This document shows, one piece after another, positions 45,628 to 57,198 of a stretch of DNA of 64,000 nt. The stretch is from Paguma larvata (lineage: Eukaryota; Chordata; Mammalia; Carnivora; Viverridae). Under the pieces are notes generated by a model. The model was not told the DNA's origin, searched no databases, and saw only the letters and a list, made by a program, of their open reading frames with translations. Numbering within the stretch: position 1 is the first letter of the stretch; each line of letters begins with the position of its first letter. The position numbers were made by a program, and so were the translations under genes. The DNA lies in NCBI GenBank assembly GCA_030068075.1, contig CM057826.1, positions 68,483,312 to 68,547,311 of the forward strand, in the 5' to 3' direction.

Positions 45628-47015
45628 TCCGGTGTGAGATGATACCTCATTGTGTTTTTGATTTGCATTTCCCTGATGTTAGCAATGCTGAGTATCTTTT
45701 CATGTATAAACTGGCCATTTGAATATCTTCTATGAAAAAATGCCTATTCAGTTCCTTTGTCAATTTTCAAATTGAATTATTTGTTTTTGCTATTGAGTTC
45801 TATGAGTTCCTTATATATTTTGGATATTAGCCCCTCATCAGGTATTTGGTATGCAATATTTTCTCCCATTCTACAAGTTGCCTTCTCATTTTGTTCATCA
45901 TTTCTTCTGCTGTGTAGAAGCCTTTTAGTTTGTTATAATCCTACTTGTTTATGCTTCCTCTGTTGAATGTGCTTTAGATGTTGTATCCAAAAAATCACCG
46001 CCAAGACCAAGATCAAGACGACTTTTTTTCTGTTTTCTTCTAAGAGTTTTATAGTTTCAGGTCTTACATGTAAGCCTTTAATCCACTTCCAGTTAATTTT
46101 TGTGAGTGTTTTAAAGTAGGGATCTAGTTTGGCATGTTCCATTGGTCGATGTGTCTATTTTTATTCTAGTACTGTATTGTTTTAATTACTATAACTTTGT
46201 ATTATAGTTTTAAATTAGAAATTATAATGCTTCCCACTTTGATCTTTCTCAGGATTGCTTTAGTTATTCAGGGCCAGTTGTGCATCCATATGAATTTTAG
46301 GATTTTTTTCTAATTCTGTAAAATAATGCCATTAGAATTTTGATGTGGATAAAACTGAATCCATATTCTGGTTAGCATGGACATTTTAACAATATTAACT
46401 CTTCCACTCTTTGATTATAGGCTATATCTCCATTTATGTTGTCTTCTTTAATTTCATCAATGTCTTAAGTTTTCAGTGTACAGAACTTTCAGTGTACATT
46501 TAACTTCCTTAAATGTATTTCTATCTATTTTATGGTTTTTGATGCTATTGTAAATAAAAGTATTGTATTTCTTTTTTTCCAGATAATTCATTATTATGGC
46601 ATTCTTATCTTGCTCCTGAATTTAGCCGAAATTTGGCTTAAGCTTCACAATTAAATCTATATTTGCTCCAAATTTTGTTAGCTATACTTTATCAGATTAG
46701 AAATGTTCCATCTCATTATTGTTAAGAGGTTTCTCATTAATAAGAATTGAATTTTATTAATTGCTTTTCCACATCAGTTGATATAAACATATGTCTTCAA
46801 ATTTAAGTTGTGAATAGGAGAAAATCATAACAAAAGACTATGTTAAATCATCCCTGAATACCTGGAATAAGCCCAGCCAGCTTATAATTTTTTTTAATTG
46901 GAGGATTCATCTTGCTAATGTTTTATTTAGGATTTTTGCATCTGTGTTCGTAAGTTATTTGTTTTCTATGTGTATATTTTTCTAACAATCTGATCTCAAT
47001 GATTTTTTTCCAAAA
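45628..47015 (-). mobile_element. Old L1M ORF2 region, antisense
   Basis: 'CCGGTGTGAGATGATACCTCATTGTG', 'TTGCATTTCCCTGATG', 'TTGGATATTAGCCCCTCATCAGGTAT', 'TAAGCCTTTAATCCACTTCCAGTTAATTTTTG' and 'TGGACATTTTAACAATATTAACTCTTCC' run in antisense ORF2 order. Part of this region (about 46150-46700) covers the same ORF2 segment that lies in sense at 45055-45627, so the two are separate copies in inverted orientation. Confidence 0.85.
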
Positions 47016-50000
47016 AAAAAAAAAACACCTCCATTTGTAGACTAGTTTTCAACCCTTCTTAAAGAGAAAGATGAAAGCGCTTTGGTCTCTGAACATTGGG
47101 AACATTTATTTTCAAAGGAATTCACCATTATTATATATGTATTTTCCTCTTTTTCTCAAATCCTAAAGGTATTTTTCCTTCTCACATTTTACAGCTGCAT
47201 TTTCCTTCCCAATCTCTCCTAACCTTATTCACTATAAAATTCATTTATTATTTATACATAATTTCATGACTGTTTTCTATTATTGTTTAGAATGTTAGTT
47301 ATTTTGTGCATTTCATGTCTTCCTCTGTTATATTATAAATACTTCTATTCACATCTTGGTATAGAACTTTACTTTGAATTTTCTAGAAGCTCGATAGTTA
47401 TTTTAATTTTGATTTGACTTTTATTAATGAAAATATTACCTTTAAATAACACTTACTTTGGTGATCTTAGTATTTTAGGACAATTCGTAATATGTTTTTA
47501 GTCCATAACTCTTAACAATTTTGTTTTTCATTTTATCCTGTAGTCCCATTTTTTATCAACTCCATCTCCTCAGCATCCTTTTTTCTCTCCCAGGAGACTG
47601 TAGGTTGACACTTCTACACGGTCAGTTTTTCTAGGTCATTGGTCATAGTTTTTCTGGGTCACTGAGGTACCTGTCAGAGGAATGAATGATGATTTTTGGC
47701 TTTAATATCTGATTATTCTAGTCCATGCCACATTCACTTATTCCTAAAAGCATGATTGTCAACAAAATTTCAATGAATCCTGAACAACTTCAGAAGGTAT
47801 GTTGAGTTCTTTCACTTTAAAAGGCAACACAAATCTTCTCAGTGGGAAAATAAATGATCGAATCTCACCTCATTCCAAATGAATTAGAGTTGGCAGGCTT
47901 GTGTGTTTGGAGCTGACTTACAGGACTTGATGCTAAAATGTAGCCTCTTGTAGTAGTTATAATAAATTAAGGCTTCTGTCAGAGGCCGAAGTCATGAAAG
48001 TTAAAGGAAAAAATATATTGCTACCCTTTATATTTTGGGCTCTGATAGGAATTTTGGTCTTCAGCAGGTTGACAGCACAAAATAGACAAATTCAATATTT
48101 TAGGATACTGTGCCAAATTTCATGTGTAGAAGCCTGTGAGTGTCTTGCATTAAGCTGTGAATTATAGCAGTGAAGGCCTAGAAAGTGAGAAATGGCATAT
48201 TTCTTGAGGCCTATAGGGCATTCAAGTTCCACAGTTCTCCCTCTTGAATGACAACATGGTCCAACTTCCCAGTGAGAAGCATGCTGGTGTGTTTCTCTTT
48301 CGTACTCTCTTCTGAATAATGTGAGGTGTTGTTAATTTAAAAACTGTCACTTACAGGGCATAAAAATGTTTCTCAGTTAAAAGTCCAATGACAAGCAGAA
48401 GACACAGGAATGGGCACTCTGAAACAGGTGATAATTTTCCATAGCTAATTATCATTATTTTTCTGCATGAAACACTGTTAAAAATAAACTTAATAATATA
48501 TGCTTGGATAAAGTGTGCTTGTAAAAAGTGGTATTCCACATTAACTCTATCAAATAACTTAACATTAAAAAAAGGAAGTCACTATTGGTCTCATTCAGAG
48601 TTGGAATATCTTTGCTGGGATTATTTTTTGTCCTTTTATCTATATTATCTTTGGTAATATGACCAAGTAAAAACTGGAGAAAAACTTAAGGATAAGCTGG
48701 AAGTGATTTCAAAGTATTAGTGTTCTGAAATTGGATCTATTTTGCCTCCCCATTCCTTTCCTTTCCTGATAAATTTCATAGTAACTCGGGATTCTTTCTT
48801 CTACAGAACACTGTAGCAACAGGAAACTGCCCAGACATCTTCCCCATGTCTGTAGTAGTCCATTTGTCAGTAACGGAAACTAATTTCAATGATGTGACTC
48901 ACTTGTCGGTCCCGTCATTATTTATAAAATTGTTACAAATTAAGTGGGCATCCTCTGGCTTCAAACAGAGAGCCTGAAACATTAACAGTGGAAACAATCT
49001 AAAATATTAAAAAAAGAATCTGAGAATGGCTCGGATTACCTAAATACACCACAAAACCAACGGCAATGGAAAGCAGTAAGAGTTCATACAGCTTCTGGTG
49101 CTGAGTATTAACGGGTACAAAAATGGAGATTAATTTCCTGACTTCTGAGGATAATTTAAGAGAAATGATGAACAACAACAACAAAAAACAAACACAAAAA
49201 AACCCACAATGTATCAATACAGAACTGGAAAGTGAAAAGAAAGCAGATCTATTCCAAATGTGATTTAAATTTCATTATATTTTGAATATTCAGGGGGAAT
49301 CTCCTAAGGTTTTAGTTTCTCTTTGGGAGTAAAATGGGTTCTTAAAAGTGCATTCATCTATGCTGCTAGAGTATCGTTTACTAACAAATGATTACAGCTG
49401 TACCCAAGTGGCCTAAAAGAGTTTTAATGTTGCTTCCAGATGTGCCTAATTTATTTCCAGGGTATAATGTTTGCCTTGGGAGCCTTGGGTGATTTTCTCA
49501 CTTATCAGTGCCAATTTCTTGGGGGTAGGTAAAATTTTAGTCCTCTTCTAGATGGGGAAATGGAACAGGAAGATATTATGGTTTCATTAATATTAAATGA
49601 GAAACCTTTAAACAACCCTGGATAGAATATTAAATCTAGTGTGTATCTCATGAGCTGACACACCTGGACTTGTTTCTGCATGGATTTCCTAGGACTCTTC
49701 TTGCCAATATTCAATACTATACAAGTGATGTCTGTCAGGAATTTTAAAAATTGAGAATTTTGAAAATTTCCCTCTAAGTTTAGCTTTCAAAATCTCCAGT
49801 GGTTGCTACGTTATAAAATATTACAAGGATGAAACAAATCTAATTTTCAACTATTCAAAGGATAGGTACTAAATTGCATTATGAATATTCTTTGGATATT
49901 GGATGTGAGTAATAATATAAGGTATATATTACAGAGCAATTCTATAAATTTTATTATGGAGCACATTCAAATGAAGACCAGTTTAAATGTAAAATTCACA

Positions 50001-50540
50001 GCGTATCTCAAGAAATTGGGATACTTATTTTAAAGCTAGTTTGCTGATGCACAAACTGTGCACTTGCCTTTCAAGAGGTTTTTCACAAAGATAAATCAAG
50101 TTGTTGAAGATATTTAAATGTATTCAACTGAGTTTAAATGTTTGCTAAAATACATAATCTAAACTAATATGTATCAGAAGCACAGAAATCATCTTGTCCC
50201 TTAATGTCTATACTGGAACTTAAACCTGGGTCTCATGTTCTACATTTTTAGTACTCTTTCTATAATAGCATGTGGATCTTTTAAAACAACGAGAACTATT
50301 TTCCCGATACCTAACTAACTCATTTTGGAAGAGCTTGTAAAGTCAATTCCTCATCTCCAGTACCAAAGTTACAAGAGAGTGTAAACTTCCCTAAAGGACT
50401 AGGTATTTCAGTCAATGGCTAAAACAAAAATTGGAATATTACACACTGCCAAAACTACCTTAGAAAAATTTTCATTACTCTTGAAAAAAACAACACATCA
50501 TTTTTCCTTTTTTCACATTGGTCAGGAAACCCTTAAAATT
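47016..50540. other. Single-copy AT-rich stretch with one exon-like segment
   Basis: Over 3.5 kb without a recognised interspersed repeat. It contains the plus-strand exon-like segment 47722-47796 described separately. Everything else is AT-rich with only short frames. Confidence 0.45.
47722..47796 (+). other. Exon-like segment with strong donor (75 bp, in frame)
   Basis: Acceptor 'CTGATTATTCTAG' (AG at 47720-47721) and donor 'CAGAAG|GTATGT' bound exactly 25 codons. One frame (begins SMPHSLIPKS, ends MNPEQLQK) is open throughout and the other two contain stops. A length divisible by three would suit a cassette exon. I recognise no protein. The polypyrimidine tract is only moderate. Confidence 0.22.
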
Positions 50541-50543
50541 ACT

Positions 50544-50641
50544 TACACATCCTTCACATAGGTTTGGCAAATATAAGCACTGCTACAAGAGTCTTGTACA
50601 CATCCTTCACATAGGTTTGGCAAATACAAGCACTGCTACAA
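50544..50641. repeat. Tandem duplication, 53-bp period, 45-bp copies
   Basis: 50544-50588 and 50597-50641 share 'TACACATCCTTCACATAGG' through 'AAGCACTGCTACAA' and differ at a single base (ATAT versus ATAC). Near identity indicates a recent event, possibly specific to this lineage or individual. Confidence 0.97.
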
Positions 50642-51292
50642 TTTCTTCCATCCAATGTCTGATTAATACAAAAGACATGATGTTCAAAATGCTTCCTGTG
50701 TTTGGAAGTAAAATTCTCAATACAATTTAGAATAACTTGGTAGAATGTAAGATTATGAGGGCTGAGAATTTTGTCAGTTTTGTTCACTGTAAATTCAGTT
50801 GCCTCCCAGAACAATGCTGGTCATATAGTAGTTGCTTAATAAGTATTTTGAATAAATAAAATGTGAATTTGATATGTTGAAAAAGTAAATTAATGAAAGG
50901 TATATAAATATGCCTCATAAACCTAGTTCTTGGAGGTTCTAAGTTAACACCAAAATATCTAACTGCGGAATTGGATATATGGAGTTAGATTAAATAACTT
51001 TCTGAGGTTTTTGGCTTTTTAAATATTTCTTTTGGCTTGGTAATAATCTTGTATATTTTGGATAAGGTGATAATTGCAATAATTTTTAGTTGTTCTATGT
51101 AAACAACTTCATTCCATTCAGGTTATTTACTGAATGACTAGGATATTTTGAGAAATCTGCTATTGCAAAGTTCCCATACAGAATAAGACATATGAGAAAT
51201 AAGTTGTTGCATGTCAAATTCTTACAGAAATGAGCCAGATCATTTCTTTATAACAAAATGTCTCACAAAGATATTCAACCTTTCAAAAACTG
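50642..51292. other. Unassigned AT-rich stretch
   Basis: No recognised element. 'AATAAGTATTTTGAATAAATAAAATG' near 50840 looks like a degraded L2/MIR end but is too short to call. Confidence 0.4.
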
Positions 51293-51361
51293 TATATATT
51301 ATATATATATGCAATATATATGTGTGTGTATATATATATAAATTTATATATATATATAAAT
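51293..51361. repeat. Compound (TA)n/(TG)n microsatellite
   Basis: Blocks of TA with a short GTGTGTG core. The TA blocks can extrude cruciforms. Confidence 0.93.
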
Positions 51362-51528
51362 CTGATGGCCTTTCTCTATCTCAAAGACTAGTCAGGATGT
51401 TATTAGTAATTCAAATGCTCTGGAGACACTTGCTTTGGAATCGGGTTTTCCCTGGGAAGGAGATCTTTCAGATTTATGTTTTCATCTGATCCAATCTGGG
51501 AATGCCTTCACTGTTAAAGTTTCATAGA

Positions 51529-51607
51529 TTTCTTTTTTCCCCCCTCTTCTTCCTTTCCTCTATCCCTCCCTTTCTCCTTTTTCTTTCTTCCTTCTTTTTT
51601 CCTTTCT
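51529..51607. repeat. Polypyrimidine tract (about 79 bases, one purine)
   Basis: Only one A interrupts the C/T run. On the other strand it is a long GA tract. Such tracts can form triplexes and may bind pyrimidine-tract proteins if transcribed on the + strand. Confidence 0.95.
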
Positions 51608-54298
51608 AGAGTGGGGTTACAGATTTACTTATATTAACCTTAGATACGCAAGGAAATAGAACCTCTTCACTTCTCTGTAAACATCTTGTTTTCCCAGATG
51701 AAGTCCCAAATTATGAGACGTCCAAGTTGTGGGAAAAAAATAGATTTAGTCTACTTAGATAATATCAATGCTATTAAATAAACAATCCTTATCAAATAGA
51801 CAGCCTCTTTGCCTAAGTGCTTCTTCATATCTTTTAGATGAAGTGTTTCTTTAGAGATACCCGCCATTCTCTCCCATCCTTGTCTTTCCAGCATGGTCAT
51901 CATGGAAACGTTGAAAGACTTGCAGCTGAATATAAAGAGTTAAGTGTGTGGAAGTAAAATTCCTGTTGGGATGCAGCTCTTCCTTGCGCAGTTCACACAT
52001 CAGCTACTCAACACTGATATACCTGATTAGTTACAGCAATGACTTCAAGGGTCTAATAAAGTAAAGCCTCCAAGTTTTAAATCATTAAAGCTCCATTTGG
52101 CTTGGAAATAGTCTTATATTAATTGGATAACACAGTCAAGAGGGATCAGCTACTTAACTACTGTTGTCGTAAGAAGTTAAGAGCCAAGACTGAAGTGGTG
52201 GCTACGCAAACAGAAAAGAAAGACAAGGAGTTGGGGAGAGCTGTGCCATAGAGCAGGAGGAGAAAGGTGGGCATCGGGCTCCTCCGCCCAGCCTCTCCTT
52301 CCTCTTCTGAGAAGAGGTAATTTTTCAGCATTTCCCAAATACTAGCAGAGTGGGAGCTTTCCTTTTTTAATGTTATGCCTTTGGTTCGTTCTTTACTGGC
52401 TTAGAGGAGGAATTATGTATTTTGTTTTTAAACTGTTACTGTGACGGATGCATGCAGAACTGCAGGAGGCAGAGACAGAGATTACATGTTAGCAAATAAT
52501 TTAAAAGTGTGGAGATAATGATTTAACAAAAATCAAACACAAGAAATGGTGGCTAAGTGCCAATAAATTGGATCTCATCCTGAGTTTCTACAGTCACAGG
52601 ATGCTGGCTAATTTCGTACCCTTCTTTTATAGAATTTATGGTTTCATTTCAACTGCTCAATTAAGTATATTCTCCATGGGAATTTACTAAATAATTTATT
52701 TTCTTTTAATTTGAAATTAAATTTCTATACACATATATGTAGGCCTTAAATCATGGAATTTTCAGAGATAAAAATTCTACCCAATCTTTAAACTGTGCAG
52801 AGGGACGCTACTTTGAAGCTAATGAAATTTATTACTTCTATGGTAATAGCAGAGGCCCTGGCAACATGTCCACAGAGTCATACCGTTTGATAAAGTTGGC
52901 TAAAATAAGGTAAGATGTCTGTCTACTGTCACTTTTCTTTATTCACTTCTTTTCTTTCAGATAGCTCTGGAACGCTATCTCAAAGAAGGTCAAGGGCAAG
53001 CTGAATTGTGGATACACTTAACTTGGGTTTAGTGGTGCATATTTACACGGTTTTAATCTCTTATCTGTTAGTTAAATTACTAGGTGCCTAGGTATAGTTA
53101 GAATACTCCAAATATCTGTTGGGCTGATTCTCTCAAGAGTGTAGGACCAGAGGTCTCATCACATGAATGTGTCTTACAGCGATCAGCACCAGAAATACAT
53201 AGATGGAGAATGAGAAACAAGGTCCAAAGTATATCATTCCAGAAGTTTGTAGAAAGCATTTCCAGTCATCAGGTGTTTAAAATTACAAGGGAAGGATTCT
53301 ATTAATATCAACTCAGTCAAAATAGAACTTCTTGCCCATCATGAATATACTCGGTAATGCATCTTCTGAAATTCAAATGTACCCTACATTATTTTATTTT
53401 TTTGATGGAAATTTTACAAAATGAAATTTATCACAATTTGTGTTATAGGACATAAAATTCTAGCAGGTTTATAAATGGTGATTATGTCTGTGTTGCCATT
53501 TCATGTTTTATGCGTCTCACTACTACTAATAAAAACAAATTTGATCAGTTGTTAGGAAGATTGAATTATCTATTATCCTCTTTATAGAAAACAATTAAAA
53601 ATTTGTTGTTAAGTGAAGAGGTGATCAAAGAATATACAGTCAAAAGTGGAAGAAAAGAATTATGTGATCTGTCTGAAAGTTTATTAAGTAAAAGTCTTCT
53701 GTATTATTTTCTGTGTCTTACAATGTTTGCAGGATTTTTCGGATCTTTTAGATTTCATTTTGCTATGATTTCTTTTCTCATTGTAAATAGATATTCATGC
53801 TTACACCTAATTTTGTATTCATAATATTGTAACATTTTTCTGAAAGTGAACTAACCAAATTATATATAGTTCAGGCTCCATGAAACCCAGGTCCACCCTA
53901 GTAACTGAATCTAGAACAAACCTAGATGTATGTCGGCAGGGAGTGGGGCTGTGGGTAAAGTGTGGTAGGCAAGAAGTTACATCTTCATCAGATCATTTAG
54001 CTGTCCTCATTCACTCCTTCTCAGGAGATATAATGGAAAAGTGAGGTCCATCACAATTTTAAGATGACAGTTGGTACTTCCAAATGCATATCCGGAAGCT
54101 AATTAAGTAGAAAGACAAGGTAGCCTATGGAAGCCAAGTATAACTTTTCCTTTGAAATCTGTTGATATATGACTTCATTTGTCATGAAATGTTCTAAGTT
54201 TCAGAATATTTTCATTAATTTTCCATATATTCTTCATTGGAGCAGATCTATGTTTCTTCTTATATACTATATTTGATAGAGTCCTGCTTCTTCCATAG
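51608..54298. other. Repeat-poor stretch with weak exon-like signals
   Basis: No interspersed repeat is recognised. Splice-like signals on the + strand include 'CTTGTCTTTCCAG' ending at 51891, followed by a short open segment to about 51956, and a donor 'AAATAAG|GTAAGA' at about 52909. The part 52200-52310 is locally GC-rich ('CATCGGGCTCCTCCGCCCAGCC'). None is convincing alone. Confidence 0.35.
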
Positions 54299-54405
54299 GT
54301 GACGATGCCCGGATACCAAACAGCAGCAGTCATGCCGCTTCACCCAGAAACAACACCATCCATCCTACTACTCCACAGCCCACCACCAGCCCTGACTTTT
54401 TGGCG
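54299..54405 (+). other. Best candidate exon in the window (107 bp)
   Basis: A pyrimidine-rich acceptor 'GTCCTGCTTCTTCCATAG' (AG at 54297-54298) and a donor 'GCG|GTAATT' enclose 107 bp. Two frames are open across it. One reads DDARIPNSSS...TTSPDFLA (Ser/Thr/Pro/Asn-rich, like an extracellular stalk or disordered linker) with one base carried in from an upstream exon. The other begins VTMPGYQTAA. CpGs cluster here (several between 54302 and 54430) although the surroundings are CpG-poor. I do not recognise the protein. Confidence 0.4.
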
Positions 54406-55315
54406 GTAATTCTTTACGCTTCGTAAGGCCAACGCTTTCCTCTATAGAAGTTGCCCCCTAGAGTTTGGGAACTCTTTAAAGGACTGATAGAAATCTGGTG
54501 CAAATCTTTCATCTGCTTTTGATATGTGGATTCTAAGCACATGGCTTCCAAATGTCACATTTGGAATGTGGAATTCAGTAATTCATAACCATTTTGATCA
54601 AATCATTGATTTTATTCACTATCTTTGGTGAATGGATGATACATGCTGTCTGGTTCTTTCCAAGCACCTCTCTTCCTCTTACATATTATATAATTTTATT
54701 TAGCTGACATGTTCTTTCAAAGTTAGGAGAATTTGGGATTTGTGTGTTTTGAGAAAAAAGGCAAACTCATTAGATTCCCTTTCTAAATATTTTAATAATG
54801 TTGCTGAAGACTGGAATGCCATCTTTATTCAGCTATCTCTTTTGTTTTTCTGCCGTAACTTAGCACTTATGGTGAATGGCAATACATATTAATAAGCAGG
54901 CAGCTTAATAAGACTCAGGTTAATGATGATAATTATTCGTACATGGTGTATGCTGACAGTGTGTGCAAAGATATTCACTCTTCAAAAAAGCCCCAAGGCA
55001 GTACAGATAATTCTGACACTGAGTACGTTATCTGAGAAGAAGGTTAACAATGCTATGTGATACTTGCTTTTTTTTTTCCCCCCTGTAAGTGAACATTTTA
55101 ATTACCTGGGGATAATGTCCATAGCTGGAATTCGGTGAGTGGGCACTGGGCCAATAACTTTTCAGGAGATCCCTGAGAGAGACTTAGAATTTTAACCATT
55201 AAAAATTACAGGCTTGCAAACAGGGTCACTAGAAATAAGTAAGCATAGTCAAGAATTAAGAAAAAGTCAGTGTTTTGACTCTAATTCTCATAGTGGTTCC
55301 TAGTTTGAAGTGAAC
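54406..55315. other. Unassigned stretch after the candidate exon
   Basis: AT-rich, no recognised repeat. A T10/C6 pyrimidine block lies at about 55068-55083. Confidence 0.45.
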
Positions 55316-55514
55316 TTTTAAAAAAATTTTTTAAGGTTTTACTTATTTTTGAGAGAGAGAGAGCAAAAGACAGAGGGAGACACAGAATCCAAAGCAGCCT
55401 TCAGGCTCTGAGCTGTCAGCACAGAGCCTGACGTGGGACTTGAACCCACAAACCGTGAGATCATGACCTAAGCTCCAGTCAGATGCTTAACTGACTGAGC
55501 CACGCAGGTGCCCC
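55316..55514 (-). mobile_element. Felid CAN-SINE, antisense
   Basis: T-rich tail, GA-rich tract, 'GGCTCTGAGCTGTCAGCACAGAGCC' (feliform body), antisense B box 'TTGAACCCACAAACC' and head 'CTTAACTGACTGAGCCACGCAGGTGCCCC'. The possible duplication is weak ('GAAGT' on both sides). Moderately diverged. Confidence 0.95.
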
Positions 55515-56389
55515 AGAAGTATTTTTTTACTAACCATGGTAAAAGTATGAAATTGTGAAGCTCTGCTTCCTTTATTCTTTGTAAGTCCACCAAATTCTTT
55601 ACAAAATCAACTACTCTAATGCTTAATGACCTTGTGCTCTCTTTTCCATCCCTGTTCTAGGTTGCTTTCCAAACCGTCATTTACACCTGAAGAAGTAATG
55701 ACAAGTGACTGATTAACAGTTCCGAGCTACATTCCATTTTTTTCCTCCCAGAGTCAATTGCCTTTTCAGAAGTATTAAAACCTTAAACCAGGCATCTCAA
55801 ATAAAACACCAGCAAGGGCCTGTCAAGTAACATTAATGAGTGAAGCTTGGCCTAGTGAGGACTGTAGTAAAACTGAAAGGTGGCTTCTAGTAGGTGGGGT
55901 GGTGGGGGGTGGAGGGTGCCATTGCATGTCTCTAACAGATTACTTCTATATAGACATTCCGCTACAAATTTGCTCAAAATGCACTTTTTCAAGCTTGGAA
56001 ATCTGGACTTTTGTGAATTCTTCCCATGTTTACATTTTGTCCATGAAATGTCATCTAGGTCAAGCACAACATGTCCAGGGCTGAAAATGGTCTGAAGGTA
56101 ACAAGTTTCTAACTTCTGCTTTCAACTGAAGGGAAGAAACTAGAGGACCTACATTCCTCTAAAGCACTTGCAACGCTCTGCTCTTTTTTGTGATGTTTCA
56201 TTTGCTCTGTGCCCATACTGCCCTCTACTCCCTGGGGACCTACTCACTTTTGATGGCCTTGGTCAAAGGACTCTCTCTATGCTTTCTAAGTCCCTTCTCT
56301 TCTTCCAAACCATTTCTCCACCATCCCCCTTCCCTGAATGAATCCATTTTCTTATTATGTTGCTAGGGCATCTGGCACACACTGTAATT
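55515..56389. other. Unassigned stretch with a strong acceptor-like signal
   Basis: 'CTCTTTTCCATCCCTGTTCTAG' at 55639-55660 is a good splice-acceptor consensus. The sequence after it stays open for 16 codons (LLSKPSFTPEEVMTSD) before a stop when entered with one leading base. That phase is compatible with the VTMPGYQTAA frame of the candidate exon at 54299. This could be a last exon or chance. No repeat is recognised. Confidence 0.3.
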
Positions 56390-56575
56390 AGTACTTAACA
56401 GAGTATGTACTAAATATTTGTGGGTGTATTGCTCTTCCCAGTTACAATGTAAGGTCCATATGGATAGTGTCCTCTTTTCATTTTTTATCAGCATCACCAC
56501 ACAATATCTACCTCATAATAGACAGTAAATATTTGCTAAAAGAATGAATGGATCAGTGAATGAATTTTAGAAAGC
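56390..56575 (+). mobile_element. L2 3'-end fragment, sense
   Basis: 'GTTACAATGTAAGGTCCATATGGATAGTG', 'CATAATAGACAGTAAATATTTGCTAAAAGAATGAATGG' match the L2 terminus in sense. The region before it (from about 56215) may be more L2. Confidence 0.7.
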
Positions 56576-56844
56576 TACTTGAAGGCTTAAGTATTTTAGT
56601 AAGCCTCTTTGCCCCTGAGCAGGGGGCATAAATATGGAAGACATTCAGTACATATTTATTAAATGAGAAATGAATGTGACTCAATAAGGAAGAATTATTA
56701 TTTAAAGAGTTAGGTGGTGGCATTCAGGTAAATTTCAGTGTTGTATCCCCTAAATCACTGACCACTAGGGTGAAACAGGTTCTTAAATTCTCTCTCTCTG
56801 ATACTAAAATCTGATTTAAAATTAAATTAGCATATATATATGTG

Positions 56845-56847
<3 letters not shown>
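56576..56847. other. Unassigned spacer
   Basis: AT-rich, no recognised element. Confidence 0.45.

Positions 56848-56876
<29 letters not shown>
56848..56876. repeat. (CA)n microsatellite
   Basis: About 14 uninterrupted AC units flanked by TATA-type repeats on both sides, likely polymorphic. Confidence 0.96.
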
Positions 56877-56879
<3 letters not shown>

Positions 56880-57114
56880 GATGGAGATATATTCATTGTT
56901 TTCCATGGTGAACTCTTAAGATTTCCCTTAATGCTTGTTCTAATTGAGGCAGCAATGTAAAGGTTTCAATATCTCAAATGAGCAGATAATACTGAGGCAA
57001 CATCTTATGTAAGGTCTAGTGGTTACAAATTTTTTCAGAAGCAAGTCAGGATGAATTTGAATAGAAAAGATATCTGGCAGTACTCCATTCTCTTGGTATT
57101 TATTACATATATAT

Positions 57115-57148
57115 ACTCAGTTACTTATAATTGGTATTCTATTGGTAT

Positions 57149-57185
<37 letters not shown>

Positions 57186-57198
57186 TCGGTTACTTATA
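57115..57198. repeat. Flanking duplication around a (TA)n tract
   Basis: 'ACTCAGTTACTTATA' at 57115-57129 recurs as 'ACTCGGTTACTTATA' at 57184-57198 (offset 69). Between them lies a 35-base (TA)n tract with one TG interruption (57149-57183). The whole looks like a local duplication driven by the unstable TA repeat. Confidence 0.9.

Noticed and set aside
52855..52909. Exon-like segment before the donor AAATAAG|GTAAGA
   Set aside because: The acceptor is poor, and two of three frames have stops. The open frame would meet a stop immediately if joined to the exon-like segment at 54299.
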